Below are positions 46,680 through 56,637 of a stretch of DNA of 64,000 nt, piece by piece. Within the stretch, counting starts at the first letter, position 1. The number at the start of each line of letters is the position of its first letter. The position numbers and the translations under genes were made by a program. The DNA comes from Patiria pectinifera (taxonomy: Eukaryota; Echinodermata; Asteroidea; Valvatida; Asterinidae): positions 17,629,513-17,693,512 of the forward strand of contig CM057147.1 in assembly GCA_029964075.1 (NCBI GenBank), in the 5' to 3' direction. The notes under the pieces were generated by a model. That model did no database searches. It had not been told where the DNA came from and saw only the letters and a list, made by a program, of their open reading frames with translations.

Positions 46680-47060
46680 ACCCTCTCCGGCCCTTTAAAA
46701 TCCAGCGGGAGGTCTAGCAGGATACTCGCGTGATTGAGGAAGGTAGAGCCCAGCCACTTTTACTATGCATGGGGATTTTAACACACGTTGGCTCAGGGTA
46801 GCTTACATGAAGTTAACAACAAAGACGTTTTCTTGTGAACAATTTATTTCGTATAGATCTACCGCTCGTTATGTCACACAGTCTGTGGTGATGGTGCATT
46901 TGGACAGCTAATCTTGCTGGGTCGCTGAATCAGGCAAATTTGGCCCAAATTTTAAGACAGTTATTTTAAATCAGCTAATTCCTTTGAGATGCTACCATAC
47001 TGGCAGTTTTCCATTTTTAACTGTAATGTACTTGTAATGTACTATGCGATTTTTTTTTTA
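46680..47060 (+). other. TANGO2 3' region, end of the duplication
   Basis: This sequence aligns with 7348-8045 minus the MITE there (AGCGGGAGGTCTAGCAGGAT, CTAATCTTGCTGGGTC, CTGTAATGTACTT). Homology stops at about 47045 and 8045, which marks the right end of the segmental duplication. Confidence 0.7.
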
Positions 47061-49985
47061 ATGTTTTGATATGCCTCGCTATATAATTTCATTATCTTTA
47101 TATCATATTCCATTTTCTAGTGGAAGTTGTCAAGGCATTATTTTATGTAATTATTGATAATAGTTTTATGACCTCTATCATAATCAAGTACAGTCCCAAA
47201 GTGATCAAATGTGATAAATTGTGCAATTTAATATGAACGTGGTTTCAGCAGTATGAACAGATGTAGTAGCGTGATAGACCTTTTGAAATGTAAATTCGTT
47301 TGGTGAATACTTGAGTTATTTTAACCCTTTGAGTACTATTTTGCACATATGCCTCAACAGTACACATGTACTTTTGAATTTTTTTAGCAGCTGCAGTAGT
47401 TACTTACTGAAACTTTCCAATGGATTTGGAAAGTGCAAATCTTGTAGCAAAAGACAACCAATGTGAAAGTTTTTGGACCTGTTTTGTTTCGTATTTTTAT
47501 TGCGCAAATTTAATGGAGAAAACATTTTCAATGAGCAAAAGGTTTTGTTCATAATTTGTATAGAAAATCAATAAACTTAAAGAGTGTGTGCTAAAAAGTC
47601 ACATTATTGCAACAGCATTCTCGGTTCTCAGGAAATGGTGTGGAAATTGTAACTTGCTAAAAACAAAAGTTGTTTTCGGAAAACTAATTAAAAACTGAAA
47701 ATAAAATATAGCTGTTATTCTACCAAATGTCTGAGCTGGAAACTTGTATTGCGCCCTCTCGTGACTGATTCTAGAAAATTCCTTCATGATTCTCTTTCTG
47801 TTCACATGTTCCTAAAAATATTTCTTAACCCAGCGAGGCGCCATCATTTTATTTTAGTTATAATCCACCACAGTACCGAACTTCTTCGCTCAATTTAAAG
47901 CAAGCAGCTATACATCACAAGCCCTGTGGTTGGATCTGGACATTACAAATCCTACATGGGAGTTGGCCTGGGTCTGATCTTTGCCTCAAAAATTCTGGGT
48001 CAAAAGTTCAACCATGGTTAATCTCTTCTCAAAGTGTCTAAATAGATGGATAGAGCCCCCCTATTCGCTCAGTTTAAAGCAAGCAGCTATACTTCACTAG
48101 CCTTGTATTTGGAGCTGGACAATACAAATCCTATGGGAGTTGGCATGGGTCTGATCTTTGCCTCAGTAATTTTGGTCAAAAGTTCAACCAGGGTTAAAGG
48201 GGCATTGACGATGCTTTTTAGCTACCGATACGTCTCAATAGGGAACTTATGGAGTATGAAATCTTTTCATGAAAAAATGACGGGGTGTTTAAAAATACAA
48301 TGTCAGTACTGTTATACACTAAAGAGTTAAATCAAACTAAAAATCCCAGGGTAAACTGGCTGTACGTAGATATTAAAAAAGCTTCCATTACATGACCCAA
48401 TCCAGTTACACGTCTTAAACATGGCACCATCAAACTTGCCACCAGTTTCCTGACCTGTCCTTTCTTTCAGTTACATTTTGTGTTTATTTCAGCTCACATG
48501 AATGAATATTTCCACAGAAATATGTTTAATTTTAAAATTCATAAGTATCTGGTACATGTGGATAATGGAGCTGTTTTGTACGAACACCTTCTCTTATAGG
48601 CCCTTGTGGCTCATTATATAAATTCAGGGTCCAAAGTGTGACAATTTTCCTGTCCCTAGTCACCTCCGAACTTTGTAATTTGCCGTTCAAGTGTCATTGT
48701 GAATGGCTTCATTAAACTATGGTGTATTTGTTGGATAGGTTGTTTGTTTCGCATAATCACTCTCGGCAGAAGAGTAATTAACCCTAACAGTTTTACTATT
48801 AGTAGAGGACCATGTCCAGAGGAGGGGGGGGGGTTGGGGTTGGCCTTGACCCCCTGGGTATTTTTTGTGACAAATATTTTTTTTCAGCAATTATTTCAAT
48901 AAATGGTTTGAGAGTTTTGACATCAATGCCAAAAAGAAAACCTGCTCAAAATCCATTACAATGCGCAGTGAAAATGGGCGTATAATTTTCAGTGTGCATA
49001 ATAATGGTAAGTTTTAAAGAGAGCCCCCATTTGAAAAATAGGTACCAGCCCCCCTCCCCTTTCCCTCCCCCTCCCCCGACATCAAAAGCTGGACCATGTC
49101 CATGAAAATCCGTCACTCAAAAGCAAGAAACTTTTAAATTGATACAGGTTGTGGGATAATTGTACTATTTATCTCTAAAAACTAAAAAAACAAATAAATG
49201 CGAAATGTCCCCCAGCGAGCGCAGCTTGTACTAGATTTATAATAATTGGCAGGACTTTAAACCGTGAGCACCTGTCCTACATTGTATTACAGTAGTGTTA
49301 TTGCCTGACTATTCCATATAACCATAAATCAGTGCTCAGGCGCTAACAGGAGTAACAGGCCTACATGTATGTGTGGTACATGAAGTCTAGTGTTTCAATT
49401 CGTATGAACTTGTTGTAATACTTACTCCGGGTTTGACAGTGATAAATTAGGCCTCACAGGTGCCTGGGCAATGATAAGATATCTGCATGCAGTACATTCC
49501 CCCCCCCAAAAAAAATACCAATTATAATGACCAGTGTTGTTCTTTCATACTTCTTAAACTTGTCCTATAACTTGTGATTCCTATTCTCCAGCTCGCAGCC
49601 AAGTTTGACAATGTTGGGCCAGAGAGTATTAAGCCATCTTGTCAAATCTTCATGCACTACATATTTTTTTCAAATAGATAAAAAAAAAATAGTACAAGTT
49701 AATGAAAAATGCCATTCTTTCACACAAGACATAGGCCTACTTTTTAATTTTTTAACCTCAGAAACTTGTGACATGGATTATTGAAAACACACATTATGGA
49801 AAACACACATTTTTTAATATGAGCCCAGCTTTCGATTGACAGATCATGCCAGACATGGGCCAGACAGTAAATATCTTTGGGCACTACAAACTATTTAAAC
49901 AAATTCCAGTGAATGCACAATGCTGCTCTTTCACACAAAGCATACTTAAACTTATATGTCAACTGTGAACTGTGTTAAAGTGACA
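47061..49985. other. Intergenic, short tandem duplication at 47885-48197
   Basis: No gene is recognised. TTCGCTCAATTTAAAGCAAG through AAAAGTTCAACC(A/AGG)GG at 47885-48022 is repeated at 48063-48197, an offset of 178 bases. AT-rich DNA, a G-run remnant near 48820 and a C-run near 49500 make up the rest. Confidence 0.5.
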
Positions 49986-49993
49986 GTATTACT

Positions 49994-50640
49994 CAGTGTT
50001 GTAGTACTCATACTCGGTACTCGTACTCGAGTACTACTTGAGTACTTTTTTTGGAGTACTCGTACTCGTACTCGAATGTCAAAGTACTTGTACTCAAAAT
50101 GACGGTACTCGTTCTCGGGCAGCAAAGTACTTGTACTCGACATGTCGAAATTGTACTCCGTCATCAAAGTACTGGTACTCGAATAGCATTACTCGGGGGG
50201 AAAATGGTATAGCCTGACTTTATACACCATGGCCTTATTTTATCGATACTTTCAGTTTGAAATGGTTGATTGGCTTGAGGAGAAATCAAAGTTTCCTGAT
50301 GTTTCCTCTATGCACGTCCGGACACGCACATTTAAAAGCTAGCTAGTGGGTCTGAATATACAACTGTAGATCTGTTTGACTGGGCCTGCTGGGCCAATTA
50401 CGCACAATGAACCATTTGCCGTATGGTCATATTCGGAAATACAAGACACTACTTGTACTCGTACTCATACTCTGAAGTACAGTACTCGAACTCGTACTCG
50501 TACTAGGAAGTACAAGTACTCATACTTGGAGGCTGTTCTTGTACTCAGAGGTACAAGTACTTGTACTCGTACTCGTACTCGGCAACCTAAGTACTTGGCA
50601 GTACTCGGTACTCGGAAAAAAGTACCCGACTACTACACTG
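49994..50640. mobile_element. Non-autonomous hAT element with GTACTC arrays
   Basis: The ends CAGTGTTGTAGTA and the inverse of CAGTGTAGTAGTC are flanked by GTATTACT (49986-49993) and GTACTACT (50641-50648), an 8-bp duplication with one change. Both ends are filled with GTACTC/GAGTAC words (50006-50190 and 50445-50640). The terminus matches that of the hAT element 27436-28630 (CAGTGTTGGAG), but the subterminal word differs. Confidence 0.85.
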
Positions 50641-50648
50641 GTACTACT

Positions 50649-52290
50649 TGTTAAAATGACAGTTTTTTGCCTGCCAGTTGTGCAGCATTAATTAGGCCCT
50701 GTATCAGAAATTGGCATTTTTGTCCATATGGCTTCAGCTACTCGATGTTTGTTGCCAATTTTAAAAGCAAAAGGTGCTGGCTGCCACAAAATACTTAATT
50801 CAGAAATGACGCTACTCAATTAAAATATGTAGTTATTTTGTTGTTGTTGGAATAATTGGATTTAGAATATTTGAAACAAATGGCCTTCAGACATTAATTA
50901 AACTTATATTGCTTTGAAGAAAAGACTAGGAACTTTTTAATTAAATTATAATTCATACAAAATGTAGAATGAGGAATAAAATTATGTATTCCAACACGGA
51001 GATCAAATTTGTCATGTTTGTTCAAGAGAGGTTTGTAGTAGGTATTGTATATTTACGTCTCTGACCTTTGCCCAGCAACCTGTCCCTTCACTCAGATGAT
51101 CGTGTAGACCTTCACTATACCGGTACGACCGTGCACCTGATTATTTTGTTTTCTTCTCTTAAACTGTGGGACTGTGCTGGTTGGTATGTATGGCACCCTG
51201 AAAAAAAATTCAAAATTGATAAATATTCGCACAACAATTTATTTCATTGTGTACCTCCATTCTTGTTGTTACATGCATTATTTTTTAACTCTCATTATAA
51301 TTTTTTACCGGTCTTGTAATTTTTTTTTTATTGTAATGCATACAGTTTTTACCTCTGTTTATTTTTAAAATGTTTCCAATGGCGTAAACCTGCCCACAAT
51401 TCAGTGAAATAAACCATTTAATAATAATAATAATAATAACAATAAGTTAGTAGCTTTCCAAAGAGGCATTGCTTTGAAAGCAATGGCCTTGTGACAAATG
51501 AATAAGTTTCAATTTTTAAATTACGAGTATCGTGATTGTAATGATTGCATATTTAAAACAATAAAAATAATATTTTTTACAAAATGAAATGGAGGACAAA
51601 TGTTAAGAATTATTACTTGTATAGCTGGTTTGAAAAAAAAATGGCATAATGTCACCCTCTGGCAATTTGCCCAACTACAACTACAGTACCGGTACTGAGT
51701 ATTTCACATTTTTTTATTTACAACTAGTTCTAGAAACCTGACTTTTCTCATTTGTAACTGGAGCATGACAAATAAACCTATGGACACAATTTTTTCTCTC
51801 TTTTTTTATTTTCCTTCTTATTTTTACTTTGGTATGTATCCTGGTGTTGAAACACGTGCATACATGTACATTGTCAAAAAAAAGAAAACCAATGGTGAAC
51901 ACAATATTGTTTGCATTCACATTACATACACATTACCTCCACTGTAGTCTGTGTGTAGTGTATATATTTCACAGCTGTAATCCTTAGGATTATTCCATAG
52001 TACAACTGGAGCAGACGGTGAATTGCGCAGAACGACTGCTGTGGCAATTACAGAGATACAACTAGATACACCGGCATGTAAGGACAAACCTGCCATTCAT
52101 GTTTAGTTGATATTTGATATCTGAAAAGTCACAGTATTGTGAGCAGATGCTGCAGTGAATATTGAAGGTCTACGTGTGTACCTGTACGTTTTAATAGCAC
52201 AAGCGATTCGCCAGTTTAATGTAAGTCCAAAAAGCATTCATTTTGTGTACAATGTAAGGCTTTTCATCATCATCGTGTGCCGTCTTCGAT
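50649..52290. other. Intergenic, no gene recognised
   Basis: This AT-rich DNA has an AAT microsatellite at 51417-51440. Short hydrophobic open frames have no supporting features. Confidence 0.5.
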
Positions 52291-52299
52291 CCGAAGGTT

Positions 52300-52775
52300 G
52301 GCAACTTTGGCTGGCCATCTATTTCTCTGTCAGGTGCTTAATTTCCTCATAGGTCTTGCATCTTGTCCAGCTTTTCAGATTTTCTATCCACATCCTTATT
52401 TGCCGCCTTCCTGGTGCCCTGGTCCCATCTATGGTTCCTTCAATCATGACATTTGTCAATCTGCCAGCTCTGCCTCTCATAACATGCCCAGCATACTTCA
52501 TTTTCTTCTGAATGTTGTTGTTGTCGTATGATTAATTTACAGATTACGTTTTGTTCTCATTCTTAGTAATACATCTTCATTGGGGACTCTCTCTCTGTCC
52601 AGCTGAATTTTGGAATATCTCTGTAGCACCACATCTCGAATGCATGGATGCATTGTGTGATGTCCTTTGTCAAAGTCCAGGATTCGCATCCGTAGCAGAT
52701 TACCAAGAACACGAAGGAGTGCAAGAGTCTCAGCTTTACATACTTACTGTACATACCTATCGAGAATTCCACCAG
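52300..52775 (-). pseudogene. Non-LTR retrotransposon C-terminal fragment A
   Basis: The minus strand reads LLHSFVFLVICYGCESWTLT (52690-52760 region), HAFEMWCYRDI, then, across frame breaks, MKYAGHVMRGRAGRLTNVM, IDGTRAPGRRQIRMW and TYEEIKHLTEK. The order CYGCESWTLT, then MWCYR, then GHVMR, then GRRQ is the usual tail of a LINE reverse transcriptase protein. Frameshifts and the missing catalytic core show it is dead. Confidence 0.8.
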
Positions 52776-52879
52776 GAAACTTCATTCCTAATTCGGCTTA
52801 GACTCAAGTCGTAAGTCCATGAATTGTCCACAGATTACTAACAAAGGTCGAAACATTCGCGCAGGAACCGTTGCTCGGA

Positions 52880-53140
52880 TTTGTGTTTACGCGGCGTTTT
52901 TTTGGCACAACTTGGCGCAGGGTTTCAATGTCTTTGCCTCATTCCCCATTGCACTTTTTAGGTACAGTGAAAGTGAGGATTGTTTGCGTCGCAGAGTTTG
53001 GCATTCCACAGACACGAGCAAAGAATTTCCATTGTTCCCTTTCAACAAATGCTTGAAGATCAGTTGCCTTGGCGATTTTGACGATCTGCTCATTCGATGT
53101 CCTCCTCAGCTTCCTCTTCTTCTTTGACCTCAAACCACGG
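52880..53140 (-). pseudogene. Non-LTR retrotransposon C-terminal fragment B
   Basis: The minus strand encodes RRTSNEQIVKIAKATDLQAF, VEREQWKFFARVCGMPN and ILTFTVPKK. This resembles the post-RT tail of another LINE type (SNE...W-x-x-x-x-H/RVxRMPN pattern). It lies upstream of fragment A in reading order, where the catalytic domain would be expected, so it is a separate element or a rearranged piece. Confidence 0.55.
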
Positions 53141-53309
53141 GGTCAGATTTTTTGCTCTGTTTTTTTTTCTTTTTGGGCGGTTTTGGTTGTAGGTGTAAAA
53201 GTCTTCTTAGAAACTCTTTACATTCCCAGAATTTTGAGTTGGCTTGGCAAATTCTCCCTATTTTTTCATTTAAATCTAAGTTCTGTGACAGAGCATACAT
53301 ACTGAAATT

Positions 53310-53600
53310 TGTATCCTTGTGGAGACATTTCTTTGTTCTCGTGTACTAAAATTTTCGAATTTTAAAGGACAATTTCAAAATGCTCTTATTTTAACCAGAA
53401 TTATTTTCCTTGGCTGGAATTCGGACTTAATATGTCTTTTCTAAAACTCTACCATTGGCGATGGATCAACATACCTTGGAAAGTCACATCCATATATATA
53501 TTTCGTAAAAACCTTGTGGGGACGTATTCATCTATAGAAATTGCCCTGTGGAGACGTATACAATCTTTTGTTCCCTATCGTGTGCATGTCTCCAGAGGGC
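53310..53600. mobile_element. Second CCTTGTGGAGAC MITE copy
   Basis: This aligns with 7506-7803: TTGTATCCTTGTGGAGACAT, ATGCTCTTATTTTAACCAGA, TATTCATCTATAGAAATTGC and the closing GTCTCCAGAGG. It interrupts the LINE debris between fragment B and the piece at 53640-53745. Confidence 0.75.
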
Positions 53601-53634
53601 ACGGTGTATCAGATCTACACAAGTAAGACTATTC

Positions 53635-53745
53635 TTTGATTTGTTCGAGATCATGTCCAACAGCTTGCACCTGTACATCTGCTGTGGTTGTTTTGCTAAA
53701 CACACGCACATGGCCTTTGACTTCTTTGCACTCGGCTCCATGCCA
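53635..53745 (-). pseudogene. Non-LTR RT fragment C
   Basis: The minus strand has MEPSAKKSKAMCV and KQPQQMYRCK. This matches the segment just after the catalytic box of many LINE reverse transcriptases (G-M-x-x-x-x-K-K-[TS]-K-x-M). It probably belongs with fragment A, separated by the MITE at 53310-53600 and fragment B. Confidence 0.55.
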
Positions 53746-54000
53746 TACTTCTAATTACATGCAGCACCGACTCTGTTTTATTCTCTGCAAGGCTTTTATT
53801 CCCTCCAATATATTGTCTATATTTGTCCTTTTCAAATTTTAAATGCTAACTTTTCGTGTTGTCGATGAAGAGACAACATATTTTAATAGGCAGTTGTAAA
53901 AAGGATAGGTGTGGAAAGTAACTTGGAGAAAGGAATGCTTAAAAAATGTGGTCCTCTTCTTGTTTTGGTGTGTGCGTACACACCAAGCACACCCCTTTGG

Positions 54001-54343
54001 TGTCCGCTCATAAGTTCGACGCCTCATAGGTCCGACGCCTCATAAGTCTGACAAAATCGCATCCCCTAAAACAAATAAAGGCTCATAGGTCCGACGCCTC
54101 ATAGGTCCGACGCCTCATAGGTCCGACGCCTCATAGCTCCGACGCTTCGTAAGTCCGACAAATTAAACGCCTCGTTTTTCCGTTGTCGGACTTATGAGGC
54201 GTCGGACTTAAGAGGCGTCGGATCTATGAGGCGGAATAAATGAATTTTATACATGTACCTCATAAGTCCGACGCCTCATAAGTCCGAAATTTCGGACTTA
54301 TGAGGCGTCGGACCTATGAGGGTTCGTACTTATGATACGGCCC
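54001..54343. mobile_element. Foldback element built of CCTCATAGGTCCGACG repeats
   Basis: Tandem copies of the 16-17-base word CCTCATAGGTCCGACG run on the left (54004-54165). Inverse copies (CGTCGGACTTATGAGG) run on the right (54184-54330). The element is flanked by the exact direct repeat CACCCCTTTGG (53990-54000 and 54344-54354), of which 9-11 bases may be the duplication. A 78-base relative is at 57118-57195. Confidence 0.8.
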
Positions 54344-54354
54344 CACCCCTTTGG

Positions 54355-55295
54355 GTACAGGCCTGATATTAAAAATCTAACTTTTTTTTAATCCATAAAA
54401 GCATATACCCTCATTTATGGGGGAAACAAGTATTATATTTGATGTTATTACCAGAGGTGTTTATTCTTTAAAAAAAAATGAAAAAAAATAGGATTCTCTT
54501 GCACAATCTGATATGACATTATATATTATGCCTAATTATTACTATAATTTATGCATTTGAGAATGTAATATACGTGAAGTGGTAACTACATGTACATGTA
54601 ACCGTAGCTGGTTAATAATTTTGTTGATATAGTCATGGAGCTATTAAACAGAATAAACATGTGTCAGTAGTTCATGACTTTATACCAGTAAAAGCATTAT
54701 TAGAAAAACACAGGTTAATACTGCGTTTATGCTGCTTTATTCATATTTTCATCAATTCTCCAAAATGTTAGCACGTCTAGCCATGAAACTTCAACAAAGG
54801 TTTGTTAATGTTGTATAAACAAACTTTACGATTTCAATATAAAAATTTGTAACATTTAAGGGCCATTGTACATGTATGTTGTTACTAATGGCAAAACTTC
54901 TAGACCTCCAAAAACATACTGACAAGGTTTTTTTTTTCAAACCTTGTTTTTGTGTGAAAATGACAATTGCCGTCATCAAGAAATCTATGTTATTCTTCAC
55001 AATTCTGGTTGTCCCTAATTATTTGCAACAACTGCTTTTGAAAGAATTGTATTTTAATCTGCCATTTAGTTTACAATTAAGCAAGTCTGTGTTGTTCATT
55101 TCTGTTTTTAGACATGTTTTATGTTTGTTTCACCCCAAAATGTCCCTAAAAAATCCTGCCGCTTTTCAACAGTATAATGTCACTGGCTTGTTTTTTTTTA
55201 TTGCAACAAGGAAAAGGGCATTTCACGCTATCCAACATCTCTGTGTTGAACCTGCTTTCAGGAACCCCTTCACATTAGCAAGAATCGAACATGGC
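54355..55295. other. Intergenic AT-rich DNA
   Basis: No gene is recognised. An open frame of 145 codons at 54876-55313 is AT-rich and low in complexity and runs into a MITE arm, so it is not called. Confidence 0.5.
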
Positions 55296-55499
55296 GGAAA
55301 GATTTCCATATAAGAAGTTCACTCAACACCCTGTGTACAAACCCTATGAGAGTGGACTGAAAAATTGTAAGTGTGTTCTAAGAATTTGCTTGTATTTTCT
55401 CACTGCTCAAATTGACTTTGATGACATGAAACTGCTATCTGGGGGCTTGTTAGTCAATACATAGGGAAATTAGTGAACTTCTTGTATGGAAATCTTTCC
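55296..55499. mobile_element. MITE with GGAAAGATTTCCATA ends
   Basis: Inverted arms of about 29 bases start GGAAAGATTTCCATATAAG (55296) and end with the inverse at 55499. The flanks AACATGGC and GACATGGC look like an 8-9-bp duplication with one change. The terminus resembles that of the MITE at 16213-16364 (GAAAGAATTCCATACAAG). Confidence 0.75.
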
Positions 55500-55887
55500 G
55501 ACATGGCTTCTACATAGGTTCAGCGCTCTACACAGGTAAAAATCCAATCCTGGTCCGGACCAGGGTTGAGAGGCTCTACAGTAAAAGAAGTGTCTGTCTG
55601 ACTATTTTTGGAATAACTGCAAAACCATGAAGTCAATTTTGAAAATGTTTGGTCGTGCAGATACTCCTTATCTTTGGCCTAAACCCTGATGAGTTTCATT
55701 TAGTTTCAGTCATGCATCACTACACAATTGTAGCATGTTGTGAAAAAGGCTGCAGTTGGGATTGGAATCATTTGCCTGGCTATCAGTCATCATGGCATGA
55801 CCTCAGTTTAATGCTCAAGGGCAAATGATTCCAATCCCAAACCATATCAGCCTTTTTTTTCCGCAACATGCAGGATTTTACACAGCT

Positions 55888-56262
55888 TAGGCCAAAAAAA
55901 GTCTCCGGTTTCTGGTATGCGTGCGCGTCGCCGTAGCCATGTGCGTCGGCAAAATGAAAAAGTTTTTTTTTCAATGAAAGATGATGTCTCAAAACCGCCA
56001 AACTCACTGGTTTGACTGGAATCCCTGCAGCTGCACAATTTTAACGTGTTTTTAGATTGGGTTATGGTCGAGAATAAGCTTTATGTGGCATCTCTGGACT
56101 CCCATATATTTGCACTAAGTTTAGTTGGGTACCATTTGCAGTCATCAGCCGACATTTGAAGCAAAAAAAATCAGGTAAAAAAAAAAAAAAGAGCCGCGTC
56201 GCCGCACCACTTTTTGGGCAATCTCCATACCAGAAACCGGAGACTTTTTTTTTGGCCTTACA
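55888..56262. mobile_element. Foldback element with CTCCGGTTTCTGGTATG arms
   Basis: TTAGGCC plus AGTCTCCGGTTTCTGGTATG (from 55888) is mirrored by CATACCAGAAACCGGAGACT plus GGCCTTA (to 56262). GCGTCGCC words lie just inside each arm. A one-ended relative is at 29605-29700. No clear target duplication was found. Confidence 0.7.
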
Positions 56263-56637
56263 TAACAGCACTAAAATTGATTAAGGCAAGGAACTTGGTC
56301 ACAGTGTCCAATAATTTTGTTGTGATCAATTGACTATTGTGCAGTGATCTTGCAAGACTGAAATTAAATGAAACCCATAGAGGTTAAGGCCAAGGATAAG
56401 AAGTATCTGCACAACCAACAATTTCAAAATTGTCTTCATGGTTGTGTAGTTATTTCAAAACAGTCAGACATACACTTTTTTTAGGATATACTGTACACCC
56501 GGGTAAAAAGACCTAAATCTGCAGCTGACCCGTGTAGACATAGGTGTAAGTGTGAACGCTATGCCTTGCCAACCTGTGTTCATAAAATTCTTTTTCTTTC
56601 AAATCATCTTGGTCTCCCATGCAGGTAGGGCGTGGCG

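Noticed and set aside
54876-55313. 145-codon open frame before the SLC43A3-like gene
   Set aside because: Low-complexity, Phe/Leu-rich, AT-driven, and it reads into a MITE arm; no domain recognised.
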